From contig NZ_CP019701.2 in the NCBI RefSeq assembly GCF_002005205.3, positions 1,922,001 to 1,986,000 on the forward strand: a stretch of DNA of 64,000 nucleotides, given 5' to 3'. A model generated the notes under the pieces. It did not search any database. It had not been told where the DNA came from and was given only the letters and a program-made list of their open reading frames with translations. Origin of the DNA: Rhizobium rhizogenes. Its GTDB lineage: Bacteria; Pseudomonadota; Alphaproteobacteria; Rhizobiales; Rhizobiaceae. Both the position numbers and the translations under genes were made by a program. Positions 9,425 to 18,582 of the stretch are shown here, piece after piece (position 1 is the first letter of the stretch; the number at the start of each line of letters is the position of its first letter).

Positions 9425-9877
9425 ATGCCTGCTCAGCCCTTCGTCCTGCGCAAAGCCGAAGCCGGCGATCTGCCCGGCCTGCTTGAACTTTACCGCGCGC
9501 TTAACCCGTCCGATCCGGCATTAACGGCGGACGAGGCAAACGCCGCCTTTTCCGCCATGCTCGGGCAGCCCGGCCTTACCGTGTTTCTGGCAATGGATGG
9601 CGAGAACCCCGTCGCCACCGCCACGCTCCAGATTGTCCCGAACCTGACGCGCGCCGCCCGCCCCTATGCCTTCATCGAAAATGTGGTGACGCTGGAAACC
9701 CGTCGCGGCCTTGGATATGGCCGCGCGGTCGTGCGCCATGCCGTCGAGGCCGCTTTTGCCGCTAATTGTTACAAGGTGATGCTGCTGACAGGCCGGGAGC
9801 GACCGGAAGTCCATGCCTTTTACAAAAGCTGCGGCTTCGTGCAGAACAAGACCGGCTTCCAGATCCGGCAAGATTAG
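9425..9877 (+). CDS. GNAT-family N-acetyltransferase
   Basis: 150 residues with one acetyltransferase domain. The acetyl-CoA-binding segment is VVTLETRRGLGYGRAVVRHAV (R/Q-x-x-G-x-G/A variant RRGLGYG), and HAFYKSCGF is the conserved C-terminal strand. It starts 7 bp after pth with no terminator between, so is likely co-transcribed. Substrate unknown. Confidence 0.88.
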   Translation: MPAQPFVLRKAEAGDLPGLLELYRALNPSDPALTADEANAAFSAMLGQPGLTVFLAMDGENPVATATLQIVPNLTRAARPYAFIENVVTLETRRGLGYGRAVVRHAVEAAFAANCYKVMLLTGRERPEVHAFYKSCGFVQNKTGFQIRQD

Positions 9878-9924
9878 GCCCGGAGCACGAATAGGAATTT
9901 TATCTGCAATTGTTGCCCACCGCG

Positions 9925-10035
9925 CATTCCTGTGCTTGTCACAGGGATCCAGCCAGCCCAGATCCCTGGGCTGAAAGGGCCCTTCCGGCCGCACAGACGC
10001 GCGCCAGCTGGTTTCCCGTGATTAGCGCAGGAATG
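9925..10035. repeat. Dispersed intergenic palindromic repeat, copy 1
   Basis: About 111 bp with inverted ends (CATTCCTGTG... and ...GCAGGAATG) and internal hairpins such as AGCCCAGATCCCTGGGCT. The core GATCCAGCCAGCCCA and the GCACAGACGCGCG block match, in reverse orientation, the element at 45094-45208. It fills the gap between the GNAT gene and clpS, which converge on it. Confidence 0.7.
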
Positions 10036-10091
10036 AGGACGAGTGAGAACGGACGCATCCAGTGTGCCGCGCCCCGGCGTTCAAAAAACGC

Positions 10092-10442
10092 TCATTCCTC
10101 CGGCTCGGTGGTGAACATCAGTGGAAATCCAGCCTCCTTGCCGAGATCGGTCGCCTCCTTCGCCTTGGTCTCGGCGATATCGCGTTCGCAGACAACCACC
10201 ACGGCGCTGCCGAAGCGATGTGCCGTCATCATCACCCGGTGGCCGGTTTCCTCTCCCATCCGGAAGACGGCCTTCAGCACCACGGTGACGAAGTCGCGCG
10301 GCGTATAATCATCGTTCAGCAGAATGACCTTGTAGAGCTTCGGCCGCTCCAGCTTCGGTTTAACGCTCGGTTTGGGCTTGAGATCGACAGGGCTGTCACT
10401 CATCATCGTCGCTCGTGCCTGTCGCTCATCGTGGTTGTTCAT
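10092..10442 (-). CDS. clpS: ClpS-family N-degron adaptor (solo, ClpS2-like)
   Basis: 116 residues. ClpS delivers proteins with destabilising N-terminal residues to ClpAP. The ligand-binding segment YKVILLNDDYTP is intact (Asn-Asp-Asp), as is the pocket His (MMTAHRFG), and the AETKAKEATDLG helix matches. The hydrophobic gatekeeper Met that follows NDDYTP in E. coli and Caulobacter is Arg here (NDDYTPRDF). No clpA lies nearby, fitting the second, unlinked ClpS paralogue known in Agrobacterium. The N-terminal tail is Lys/Pro-rich. Start 10442 is provisional; an ATG at 10406 is an alternative. Confidence 0.92.
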   Translation of the reverse strand: MNNHDERQARATMMSDSPVDLKPKPSVKPKLERPKLYKVILLNDDYTPRDFVTVVLKAVFRMGEETGHRVMMTAHRFGSAVVVVCERDIAETKAKEATDLGKEAGFPLMFTTEPEE

Positions 10443-10655
10443 GGAAAACCCCGTTGATGACGAAAGATCGGTGGCTTGATCCGCCTATATTGCGCCGCAA
10501 CCGCGCCATCGACAAGCCCGGCGCGGTGCCTGCGCGAAATTCCGCGCCATTCGCAGGGCTTTGCCCGCACAAATCGGCCCGCGGGCTTGACCTTGCCCTG
10601 CCGTTTCCGCAAAAGGCTCCTCAACGAATTCTTTCAAACGGACAGGTTTCAAGCC

Positions 10656-11759
10656 ATGGGCTTCAAATGCGGTATCGTTGGATTGCCGAATGTCGGCAAG
10701 TCCACCCTCTTTAACGCGCTGACGAAAACGGCCGCCGCACAGGCCGCCAACTATCCCTTCTGCACCATCGAACCGAACACCGGCGAAGTGGCGGTTCCGG
10801 ATGCGCGCATGAAAACCCTCGCCGACATTGCCGGCTCGAAGGAAATCATCCCCACCCGCATCTCTTTCGTCGATATTGCCGGTCTGGTGCGCGGCGCATC
10901 GAAGGGCGAAGGCCTCGGCAACCAGTTCCTCGCCAATATTCGCGAAGTCGACGCCGTGGTGCACGTTCTGCGCTGCTTCGAGGATGACGACATCACCCAC
11001 GTCGAAGGCCGGATCAACCCCGTGGCCGATGCCGAAACCATCGAGACCGAGCTGATGCTCTCCGACCTCGAAAGCCTCGAGCGCCGCACGGAACAGACCC
11101 GCAAGCGCGCCACCGGCAAGGACAAGGAATCGCTCGCGCAGCTGCCGCTGATGGAAGCTTCGCTGAAGCTTCTCAACGAAGGCAAGCCGGTCCGCACCCT
11201 GCTCTCCACGCTCGATGCCGAAGAGTTGCGCATCCTTCAGGGCCTTAACCTCCTCACCGCACATCCGGTTCTTTACGTCTGCAACGTCGCCGAAGGCGAC
11301 GCCGTCGATGGCAACGAACACACGAGGGCGGTTGCCGAAATGGCCAAGGCCCAGGGTGCTGAAACCGTCATCATCTCCGCGGCGATCGAATCCGAGGTCG
11401 CGCAGCTTCCCGATGAAGAGGCGAAGGAATTCCTCTCCGCCCTCGGGCTCGAGGAAGCGGGTCTCGACCGTCTGATCCGCGCCGGCTACAAGCTGCTCGA
11501 TCTCATCACCTATTTCACCGTCGGCCCGAAGGAATGCCGCGCCTGGACCATCGAGCGCGGCACCAAGGCCCCGCAGGCCGCAGGCGTCATCCACTCCGAT
11601 TTCGAACGCGGCTTCATCCGTGCCAATACCATCGCCTATAACGACTACGTCGCTTTCAAGGGCGAAGTCGGCGCCAAGGAAGCCGGCAAGGCCCGCGATG
11701 AAGGCAAGGAATATGTGGTTCAGGACGGCGACGTCATCCACTTCCGCTTCAATACCTGA
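10656..11759 (+). CDS. ychF: Redox-regulated ATPase/GTPase YchF (OBG family)
   Basis: 367 residues, normal for the family. The G1 motif GLPNVGKST lies at residues 8-16, followed by FVDIAGLVRGASKGEGLGNQFL (G3), an NVAEGD-type G4 region, and the C-terminal TGS domain (DLITYFTVGPKECRAWTI...). The family binds ATP in preference to GTP and associates with ribosomes. Start 10656 is fixed by the conserved MGFKCGIVGLPN. It is divergent from clpS. Confidence 0.97.
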   Translation: MGFKCGIVGLPNVGKSTLFNALTKTAAAQAANYPFCTIEPNTGEVAVPDARMKTLADIAGSKEIIPTRISFVDIAGLVRGASKGEGLGNQFLANIREVDAVVHVLRCFEDDDITHVEGRINPVADAETIETELMLSDLESLERRTEQTRKRATGKDKESLAQLPLMEASLKLLNEGKPVRTLLSTLDAEELRILQGLNLLTAHPVLYVCNVAEGDAVDGNEHTRAVAEMAKAQGAETVIISAAIESEVAQLPDEEAKEFLSALGLEEAGLDRLIRAGYKLLDLITYFTVGPKECRAWTIERGTKAPQAAGVIHSDFERGFIRANTIAYNDYVAFKGEVGAKEAGKARDEGKEYVVQDGDVIHFRFNT

Positions 11760-12061
11760 TCTGGCCCTGAGCAAGGTGACAACCCGGTCGTTTCTTTGAC
11801 GTCCCAGTGGCACAACACCTGTCGCTTGTGCTTCTCCCCTCCGGGGAGAAGCCAGCCCGAGGGGTTAGATGGGAAATCCTTTCCGGAGATCACCTCCTTT
11901 GCCCCTCATCTCACTACCGCGCCCCCCCGGGGAGAAGGCGACGAGCCTCCACGCTCCACACCACCTCCCCATAGAGCACGTCGCCCTCTCGATTTGACCT
12001 TTACGTAAAGGGAAAAATCATCTTAGATGCGCCGACCTTGACTGTGCGAAGGGAGGACGCC
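11760..12061. other. Intergenic region with small hairpins
   Basis: 302 bp with no supported gene. It holds a hairpin at about 11831-11852 (CTTCTCCCCTCCGGGGAGAAG), a similar CCCCGGGGAGAAGG block near 11926, and a CTCATCTCAC stretch. It may be a decayed intergenic repeat. Nothing matches the other repeats in the window closely. Confidence 0.4.
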
Positions 12062-12535
12062 ATGACGCCGGTCGCGACTTATGCCTATGAGGATTTTCCC
12101 GTCGGGCGGGAATTTCCCCTTGGGCCGCAATCGATTTCCGCAGAGCAGATCATTGCTTTCGCCAGTGAATTCGACCCGCAACCCATGCACCTTTCCGAAG
12201 AAGCGGGCCGCCAGAGCATTCTCGGCGGGCTTGCGGCATCGGGCTGGCACACCTGCAGCCTGCTGATGCGGATGATGGCCGACAGCTACATCTCCGACTC
12301 GACCTCGCAGGGCAGCCCCGGCATCGACTACGTCGACTGGAAGAAACCGGTTCTGGCCGGAGACACGCTCTCGGGGAAATCCATCGTTCTGGAACAGCGT
12401 CCTTCCGCATCGCGCCCCGGTATCGGCCTCGTGAAATTCCGTCATGAGCTTTACAATCAGCGCGGTATTCTGGTCGCGCAGGGCGAAAACACCGTAATGT
12501 TCCTGATGCGGGCGGGCGGAGGTCTTGCAGCATGA
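12062..12535 (+). CDS. MaoC-family hot-dog dehydratase, first of a tandem pair
   Basis: 157 residues. A single hot-dog fold with the hydratase motif FASEFDPQPMHL (Asp and His of the MaoC active site), then LGGLAASGWHT. The family hydrates enoyl-CoA-type substrates. The start at 12062 follows GGGAGGAC. It overlaps the next gene by ATGA, so the two are translationally coupled and may form a heterodimer. Substrate unknown. Confidence 0.9.
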   Translation: MTPVATYAYEDFPVGREFPLGPQSISAEQIIAFASEFDPQPMHLSEEAGRQSILGGLAASGWHTCSLLMRMMADSYISDSTSQGSPGIDYVDWKKPVLAGDTLSGKSIVLEQRPSASRPGIGLVKFRHELYNQRGILVAQGENTVMFLMRAGGGLAA

Positions 12536-12999
12536 GACTGGCGGAACTTTCACCGATCGGCGAGCGCGTCACCCTCGACACCCTGCATTTTTCCGCCGAG
12601 GACATCATCCGTTTCGCCCGGGATTTCGATCCTCAGCCCTTCCATCTCGATGCCGAAGCCGCCAGGAACAGCGTTTTCGGTGGCCTGTGCGCCTCCGGCT
12701 GGCACACCGGCGCGGGCTGGATGAAGTGTTTCCTGTCCCATTGGGCAAAGGAGGTCAAAAGGCTGAAACAGCAGGGCCTTGAACCGCCGCGGCTTGGCCC
12801 CTCCCCGGGTTTTCGCGAACTCAAATGGAAAAAGCCGGTTTTCGCCGGTGACGACGTGACCTATTTCGTTACGCTGCTCGACGCCCGTCCGCTGGAATCC
12901 CGCGCCGGCGTCTGGCTCAACACCACCTTCAACGAAGGTGTGAACCAGTCGGGAGAAACGGTGCTGACCTTCCGCAGCGGAGTTCTGGAATTCGAATAG
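12532..12999 (+). CDS. MaoC-family hot-dog dehydratase, second of a tandem pair
   Basis: 155 residues, a paralogue of the preceding protein (FARDFDPQPFHLDAEAAR, FGGLCASGWHT). The Asp/His active-site pair is present in both, so neither is obviously a dead subunit. Its ATG overlaps the stop of the first gene. No CoA ligase, ketothiolase or polyhydroxyalkanoate gene is adjacent, so the pathway is unclear. Confidence 0.9.
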   Translation: MRLAELSPIGERVTLDTLHFSAEDIIRFARDFDPQPFHLDAEAARNSVFGGLCASGWHTGAGWMKCFLSHWAKEVKRLKQQGLEPPRLGPSPGFRELKWKKPVFAGDDVTYFVTLLDARPLESRAGVWLNTTFNEGVNQSGETVLTFRSGVLEFE

Positions 13000-13062
13000 G
13001 CGCTGGCCCATCTCAATCCGCCGCGATACCTTTTCCGGAAGAATCGCGGCGGGCAGATAAAT

Positions 13063-13698
13063 ATGAACGATATTCTAAAGGGTTATGCCGAAGCCGCGAC
13101 GCCTGAGCTGATTTCCAGATTTGACGGACTGGACTGCGGAGAGATTTACGCACCCGTCATCGACCTGCTGCGGGCGACACCATCCCGAATCGCGGATATC
13201 GGCAGCGGCACCGGGCGCGATGCCGCCTGGTTTGCCGCGCAGGGCCATGATGTTCTGGCCGTCGAGCCGGTTGGAGAGCTTCGTGAACCCGGCATGCAAT
13301 TGCATCCATCGAACAGAATAACCTGGCTGGATGACACTTTGCCCGCACTGGCAAAGGCTCGCCGCTATGGCGCCTTCGATCTGGTTGCCCTGTGCGGCGT
13401 CTGGCACCACATCGATCACGGGGTGAGGCAGACCGCTATGGCAAGCCTCTCGGAGATGACGGCGACAGGCGGATTGCTGATCATGTCGCTGCGTCACGGC
13501 CCGGCGCCCAGGGGCCGCCGCGCCTTTGCCATTTCCCCGATGGAAACCATAGACGAGGCCACCCGTTTCGGCTTCACGCTCATCAGACAGGTGGAGGTTG
13601 ACTCCATTCAGCCGGGGAACCGCGCTCTGGGTGTTCACTGGACGTGGATCGCCCTGCGAAAGACGAGCCAAAAACGCAGGCTGCCGCAGCAGCCCTGA
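13063..13698 (+). CDS. Class I SAM-dependent methyltransferase
   Basis: 211 residues. Motif I is IADIGSGTGRDAAWFAAQGH (about residues 43-62), followed by acidic VLAVEPV, then FDLVALCGVWHH as the post-motif loop typical of type 11/12 methyltransferases. It sits 63 bp after the MaoC pair and converges with apt. Substrate unknown. Confidence 0.88.
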   Translation: MNDILKGYAEAATPELISRFDGLDCGEIYAPVIDLLRATPSRIADIGSGTGRDAAWFAAQGHDVLAVEPVGELREPGMQLHPSNRITWLDDTLPALAKARRYGAFDLVALCGVWHHIDHGVRQTAMASLSEMTATGGLLIMSLRHGPAPRGRRAFAISPMETIDEATRFGFTLIRQVEVDSIQPGNRALGVHWTWIALRKTSQKRRLPQQP

Positions 13699-13713
13699 GC
13701 CGTTCCTTCGGCC

Positions 13714-14256
13714 TCAGTGGCCCGAAAATTCCACCAGCGTCCGCACCTCGACACCAAGATCCTCCAGCTTCCTGCGACCGCCGAGATCGGGCAGATCGAT
13801 GACGAAGCAGGCGGAGACGATTTCCGCGCCCATCTGCCGCAAAAGCTTGACCGCGCCTTCAGCAGTACCACCGGTCGCAATCAGGTCATCGACGAGAATG
13901 ACCTTCTCGCCCGGCTGCACGGCGTCCACATGCATTTCCATTTCGTCGACGCCATATTCCAGGCTGTAGGCGACCCGCACCGTCGTGTGTGGCAGCTTGC
14001 CCTTCTTGCGGATGGGCACGAAACCGGCCGAGAGCTGATGCGCCACCGCGCCGCCCAGAATGAAGCCGCGCGCCTCCATGCCGGCGATCTTGTCGATCTT
14101 CGTTCCCGCATAGGGCTGCACAAGCTCGTCCACCGCCCGGCGGAAAGCGCGCGGATTGCCGAGCAGTGTCGTAATATCCCGAAAGATGATGCCCGGCTTC
14201 GGATAGTCGGGAATGGAACGGATGGCGGCGGCAAGCTCCGAAGCGATAACGGTCAT
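13714..14256 (-). CDS. apt: Adenine phosphoribosyltransferase
   Basis: Converts adenine and PRPP to AMP in purine salvage. 180 residues, the family length. The PRPP-binding loop is [14 protein letters not shown] (about residues 120-133); N-terminal [21 protein letters not shown] and [14 protein letters not shown] are family signatures. It lies upstream of and in the same direction as petC's terminator; its own downstream end converges with the methyltransferase gene. Confidence 0.97.
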   Translation of the reverse strand: MTVIASELAAAIRSIPDYPKPGIIFRDITTLLGNPRAFRRAVDELVQPYAGTKIDKIAGMEARGFILGGAVAHQLSAGFVPIRKKGKLPHTTVRVAYSLEYGVDEMEMHVDAVQPGEKVILVDDLIATGGTAEGAVKLLRQMGAEIVSACFVIDLPDLGGRRKLEDLGVEVRTLVEFSGH

Positions 14257-14430
14257 GGTATTTCCATAGATGGGAATGGATCAGAAGGTTCGGGCCACCC
14301 TATCAACTTGCCGGCTGCGGACCAACAAAAAAGGACCGGCGCAGGCAACGGCCATCATCTGTTGGCACGGAACCTCGATAGCCCGGGGCGCACGAGCGGC
14401 GATACAGGCAAGCTTGTCCGGCCGGCCATG

Positions 14431-14459
14431 AAAAAGCCCCCACGGAAGACCGTGGGGGC
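14431..14459 (-). terminator. Intrinsic terminator of petABC
   Basis: A 10-bp perfect stem (GCCCCCACGG / CCGTGGGGGC on the minus strand) with a TCTT loop is followed by TTTTTC. It lies 28 bp past the petC stop. Confidence 0.93.
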
Positions 14460-14486
14460 CAATGATTCCAGCCGATTAAAACCGGT

Positions 14487-15371
14487 TCAATGTTCCTTGT
14501 TGGCGTAGACCGACTTCTTGGTGAGATAGATCAGCGCCGTGAAGATGAACAGGAACACCATGACCATGAAGCCGGTGCGCTTGCGTTGTTCCAGATGCGG
14601 TTCCGCCGCCCACATCAGGAAAGCGGAGACGTCCTTGGAATATTGATCCACGGTCTGCGGTGCACCGTCGTCATAGGTCACCTGATCGGCACTGATCGGC
14701 GGCGCCATCTTCAGCGACGCCGCGCTGACGAAATACGGGTTGAAGTGCGTGCCTTCCGAAACTTCGACGCCGGCCGGCGGGTCCTGATATCCGGTCAGCA
14801 GCGCGTGGATATAATCCGGGCCGCCTTCCTGATAACCGCCGACGATCGGGATCATGTCGATGATGAATTGCGGGAATCCGCGCTCCACGCCGCGTGCCTT
14901 GGCAAGCAGCGACATGTCGGGCGGTGCGGCCCCGCCATTGGCGGCGGCAGCCGCTTCATGGTTCGGGAACGGCGAAGGGAAATGATCGGAAGGCACAGCC
15001 TTACGATTATACATTTCGCCATCGGCATTTGGTCCGTCCTGCACCTCATATTCGGCAGCGAAGGCCTTCACCTGGTCTTCCGAATAACCGAGATCTCCCA
15101 GCGTGCGGAAGGAAACAAGGTTCATCGAATGGCAGGCGGAGCAGACTTCCTTATAGACCTTGAGACCGCGCTGCAGCTGGCCCTTGTCGTATTTGCCGAA
15201 AGGTCCAGCAAAGGACCAGCTCTGTTCCTCGGGCTTGATCACCGGGAAGTGGCCGCCGGCAATCGCATGTTCGGTCTTGGTGGCAAGGTCATGGCTCTCC
15301 TCGGCCGCAAAGGCGGCGGAGGAACAGCCGATGGCGGCGATAAGCGCGATGCTCGTGAGAAGCGTCTTCAT
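14487..15371 (-). CDS. petC: Cytochrome c1, ubiquinol-cytochrome c reductase
   Basis: 294 residues. Haem c is attached at CSACH (about 76-80); the axial Met lies in the later LKMAPPI segment. A signal peptide (MKTLLTSIALIAAIGCSSAAFA) leads, and a C-terminal anchor (FMVMVFLFIFTALIYLTKK) holds it in the membrane facing the periplasm. In Bradyrhizobium this domain is made as a fusion with cytochrome b (FbcH); here it is separate. Start 15371 sits about 9 nt after GGAAGG; an ATG at 15380 abuts that site and is less likely. 22 bp after petB. Confidence 0.95.
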   Translation of the reverse strand: MKTLLTSIALIAAIGCSSAAFAAEESHDLATKTEHAIAGGHFPVIKPEEQSWSFAGPFGKYDKGQLQRGLKVYKEVCSACHSMNLVSFRTLGDLGYSEDQVKAFAAEYEVQDGPNADGEMYNRKAVPSDHFPSPFPNHEAAAAANGGAAPPDMSLLAKARGVERGFPQFIIDMIPIVGGYQEGGPDYIHALLTGYQDPPAGVEVSEGTHFNPYFVSAASLKMAPPISADQVTYDDGAPQTVDQYSKDVSAFLMWAAEPHLEQRKRTGFMVMVFLFIFTALIYLTKKSVYANKEH

Positions 15372-15393
15372 TGTCGTCATCCTTCCTTCGCGC

Positions 15394-16677
15394 TCAGACT
15401 TCGGCGGCCGCTGGCGCGGCACCCCTCTTGGCCGCGTTCTTTTCGAGAACGGCCTCGGTAATCGAATTCGGAATACGCCGCGGCGTTTCCACCAGACCGA
15501 GGATCGGCATGATGACGAGGAAGAACCCGAAATAATACAGCGTTCCCAGCTGCGACATGACGACATACATGCCTTCCGCAGGGCGCGAACCCAGCCAGCC
15601 GAGCAAGATGGCGTTGGCCACGAACACCCAGAAGAACATCTTGTACCAGGGGCGATAAACGGCGGAGCGAACCTTCGACGTATCGAGCCAGGGCAGGAAG
15701 AACAGCACGATGATCGCGCCGAACATGACGAGAACGCCACCGAGCTTGGAATCGATCGGCCCGATATTGAAGGTAATGGCGCGCAGCATCGCGTAGAACG
15801 GCAGATAGTACCATTCCGGCACGATATGCGCCGGCGTCTTCAGCGGATCCGCCATGATGTAGTTATCGGGGTGGCCGAGGAAGTTCGGCATGTAGAAGAT
15901 GAACCAGGCATAGGCGATGAGGAACACCGAAACGCCGAGCGCATCCTTCAGCGTCGCATAGGGCGTGAAAGGAACCGTATCGGTCTTGCTCTTCACTTCC
16001 ACGCCGGTCGGATTGGTCTGGCCGGTCACATGCAGCGCCCAGATGTGCAGGATGACGACACCCGCAATCATGAACGGCAGCAGATAGTGGAGCGCAAAGA
16101 AGCGGTTGAGCGTCGGATTGTCCACCGCAAAGCCGCCGAGCAGGAACTGCTGGATCCATTCACCCACGAGCGGGAACGCCGTGAAGAAGCCGGTGATGAC
16201 GGTCGCACCCCAGAAGGACATCTGACCCCAGGGAAGCACGTAGCCCATGAAGCCCGTTGCCATCATCAGCAGATAGATCACGCAGCCGAGAATCCAGAGG
16301 ATTTCGCGCGGCGCCTTGTAGGATCCGTAATAAAGACCGCGGGCAATGTGAAGATAGACCGCGATGAAGAAGAACGACGCGCCGTTGGCATGCATGTAGC
16401 GCAGCAGCCAGCCGTGGTTGACGTCACGCATGATCTTTTCGACGGAATTGAAGGCAACCGTCGTTTCAGCGGCATAATGCATGGCAAGCACGACGCCGGT
16501 GAGGATCTGCACGATCAGCATGACGGAAAGCATCGCGCCGAAGGTATAGGCGTAGTTCAGGTTACGCGGGACAGGATAGGCAACGAAGCTGTCATAGATC
16601 AAGCGCGGCAAGGGAAGCCGCGAATCGATCCACCTTTCGATGCCGGTGGACGGCTGATAACTGGAATGACCACTCAT
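15394..16677 (-). CDS. petB: Cytochrome b, ubiquinol-cytochrome c reductase
   Basis: 427 residues with eight predicted membrane helices. The Qo-site signature [11 protein letters not shown] is present (about residue 290), as are the paired haem His-bearing helices ([43 protein letters not shown]). It carries both haems of the bc1 complex and the quinone sites. It starts 14 bp after petA and is followed by petC. Confidence 0.97.
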   Translation of the reverse strand: MSGHSSYQPSTGIERWIDSRLPLPRLIYDSFVAYPVPRNLNYAYTFGAMLSVMLIVQILTGVVLAMHYAAETTVAFNSVEKIMRDVNHGWLLRYMHANGASFFFIAVYLHIARGLYYGSYKAPREILWILGCVIYLLMMATGFMGYVLPWGQMSFWGATVITGFFTAFPLVGEWIQQFLLGGFAVDNPTLNRFFALHYLLPFMIAGVVILHIWALHVTGQTNPTGVEVKSKTDTVPFTPYATLKDALGVSVFLIAYAWFIFYMPNFLGHPDNYIMADPLKTPAHIVPEWYYLPFYAMLRAITFNIGPIDSKLGGVLVMFGAIIVLFFLPWLDTSKVRSAVYRPWYKMFFWVFVANAILLGWLGSRPAEGMYVVMSQLGTLYYFGFFLVIMPILGLVETPRRIPNSITEAVLEKNAAKRGAAPAAAEV

Positions 16678-16691
16678 GAATATCTGTCCCC

Positions 16692-17270
16692 TTATCCGAT
16701 CTTGATCACGGTATCGGATGTGAATGCAAATGTCGGGATGGCGAGGTTTTCCGGCGCCGGACCCTTACGTATGCGGCCCGCCGTATCGTAGTGCGAGCCA
16801 TGGCAGGGACAGAACCATCCGCCGAAATCGCCGGCCTGGCCGAGCGGAACGCAACCGAGATGGGTGCAGGAACCGATCATGACGATCCAGTTTTCCTTGC
16901 CCTCACCGGCGGAACGGTCGATATCCGTCGCCTGCGCGTCGACAGCGATGTTGGCATTGCGTGCCACCGGATCCTTGAGATCGCCAAGGGCGACGGCCTT
17001 GGCTTCCTCGATTTCCTTTTCCGTGCGGTTGCGGATGAAAATCGGCTTACCGCGCCACTTCACCGTCAGCGACATGCCCGGCTCGACCGCCGCCACGTCA
17101 ACCTCGATGGAAGCGAGCGCCAGCGTCGATGCATCGGGACGCATCTGGTCGATGAAAGGCCATGCGACTGCAGCGGCGCCAACGACGCCCGTCATTCCGG
17201 TTACTAGATATAGAAAATCGCGACGGGTCGGTTCACCCGAGGCGTCGTGATTGGTTACGTGCTCGCTCAC
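16692..17270 (-). CDS. petA: Rieske iron-sulfur subunit, ubiquinol-cytochrome c reductase
   Basis: 192 residues. A Tat-type twin-arginine anchor (TRRDFLYL, about residue 15) precedes one membrane helix. The [2Fe-2S] ligands lie in CTHLGC (about 130) and CPCHGSH (about 152). It passes electrons from ubiquinol to cytochrome c1. A GTG start at 17270 is chosen ([19 protein letters not shown], as in other rhizobial proteins) with AGAGGA upstream; reading further upstream gives no homologous sequence. First gene of petABC. Confidence 0.95.
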   Translation of the reverse strand: MSEHVTNHDASGEPTRRDFLYLVTGMTGVVGAAAVAWPFIDQMRPDASTLALASIEVDVAAVEPGMSLTVKWRGKPIFIRNRTEKEIEEAKAVALGDLKDPVARNANIAVDAQATDIDRSAGEGKENWIVMIGSCTHLGCVPLGQAGDFGGWFCPCHGSHYDTAGRIRKGPAPENLAIPTFAFTSDTVIKIG

Positions 17271-17577
17271 CGCTACACCATCCTCTGCGCTGTTTTTGCC
17301 GTAAATCGCATGAGTCCTCCCGCTATGATTTGATCCAGGACAAACTCCGTCCCATCGTCCTGGACACAACTGCGGCATTAAGAAACCGCGTCACTGTGTT
17401 TGATCGCAAAATATTGACTGACTTGGCAAGAGCAAAGCACACAAAGCTGCCGTAATTCTGCCCAAGGGGCCGATTTGCTTCTCATTTTTCCCGCGCCTTG
17501 GCAGGCGGGCAACATTGTGCGCACCCCTGCGCCATGTTAGGAGACGCGCAGGGAGAGCTTGGAACGCAGGGATTCGG
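17271..17577. promoter_or_regulatory. Divergent upstream region of petABC and the endonuclease/phosphatase-fold gene
   Basis: 307 bp with no gene. In the petA leader an 8-bp perfect inverted repeat (TCCAGGAC 17334-17341 with GTCCTGGA 17357-17364) could form a hairpin or an operator. An AT-rich segment near 17395-17425 is the likely petABC promoter area. No FNR-type box (TTGAT-N4-ATCAA) was found. Confidence 0.4.
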
Positions 17578-18510
17578 ATGACGGCGAAGCTCGCTTGCAT
17601 GGTCTCCACGGTGGTGGCTGCCGTTCTTTTCATTGCCAGCCTGCGTTATGTGACGGATTTCTGGCTTCTTGCCTTCGTCACGAGTTTCCAGCTTCACATC
17701 GCCATCATCTGCATCCTGCTGTCATGCCTCGTCTTTTGGCTCACGCGCGACGCGGTTGCCGGCCTGCTTGTGGTCTGGTCGCTGGCGCTCGCCATCCATG
17801 CCGTCGTCATGCTTCTGGAATTCTCCACCTCCGCAACCTCGACGCCCGATGCCCGGCCTTTCCGGCTCCTGTCCTTCAACGTGCTGATGGACAATGCCGC
17901 CAATGCCGATGCGATCGCCGACACCATTCTCGATTCGGGCGCGGATGCGGTCTATCTGTTCGAAGCGGCGGCGCTGCAGTCGGTCCTGCCGCGCCTGCAG
18001 CAAACCTATCCTTACAGGCTCGGCTGTTTTGCCGGAACGCCGGGATGCGACCTTTTGATCCTGTCGAAGCGGCCGTTGCTGGAAGGCCGTTTCCACAGTC
18101 TCAGCGATCTGCGCCGGGACCGCTTCGCAATCGCCAGCGTCGATTTCGACGGCACTGAGCTGACGCTTGCCGCCGGGCACATCACCAAACCTTATTTCGA
18201 CGATTATCACCGCGACGAGCTGGATGAAGTCAGCGAAATTCTCTTTCGTGTCACGGGGCCGCTCATTCTGGCCGGAGACTTCAATTCGGCGAGCATCGCC
18301 CCCGACATGCGCGCTTTCCTCGCCGCCAACGACCTCAGGAAGGCGACCTGGGAACCGGCCACATGGCCGACGGAGGCCGGCCGCTTCGGCATCGCCATCG
18401 ACCACGTCTTCGCCCGTGCGCCGGCAATCCTGATGAAGACGACCCGCCTGCCCGGCAGCCTCGGTTCCAATCACTACGGGCTGATCTCGGATTTCATGAT
18501 CAGCCGGTAG
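17578..18510 (+). CDS. Endonuclease/exonuclease/phosphatase-family membrane protein
   Basis: 310 residues. Two or three N-terminal membrane helices (about residues 5-80) are followed by an EEP catalytic domain: FRLLSFNVLMDN, a Glu in VYLFEAA, GDFNSA (metal/phosphate site), and C-terminal LGSNHYGLISDF in place of the usual GSDHxP. The active domain probably faces the periplasm. Start 17578 is preferred because the first helix then begins at the N terminus. Substrate unknown. It ends at a good terminator and converges with the chemoreceptor gene. Confidence 0.85.
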   Translation: MTAKLACMVSTVVAAVLFIASLRYVTDFWLLAFVTSFQLHIAIICILLSCLVFWLTRDAVAGLLVVWSLALAIHAVVMLLEFSTSATSTPDARPFRLLSFNVLMDNAANADAIADTILDSGADAVYLFEAAALQSVLPRLQQTYPYRLGCFAGTPGCDLLILSKRPLLEGRFHSLSDLRRDRFAIASVDFDGTELTLAAGHITKPYFDDYHRDELDEVSEILFRVTGPLILAGDFNSASIAPDMRAFLAANDLRKATWEPATWPTEAGRFGIAIDHVFARAPAILMKTTRLPGSLGSNHYGLISDFMISR

Positions 18511-18532
18511 CAGACGCAAACCATAAGAAAAC

Positions 18533-18562
18533 GGCGGCCCGAAAGCCGCCATTGTGTTTTTC
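18533..18562 (+). terminator. Intrinsic terminator of the EEP-family gene
   Basis: GGCGGC pairs with GCCGCC (18533-18550) around a 6-nt loop, followed by ATTGTGTTTTT. Confidence 0.75.
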
Positions 18563-18582
18563 AGGACGCTGCCGGGCGCGGT

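Noticed and set aside
14487..15740. A petC frame extended upstream into petB
   Set aside because: The extra N-terminal part is low-complexity Ser/Arg-rich shadow of petB. The signal peptide and ribosome site fix the start at 15371.
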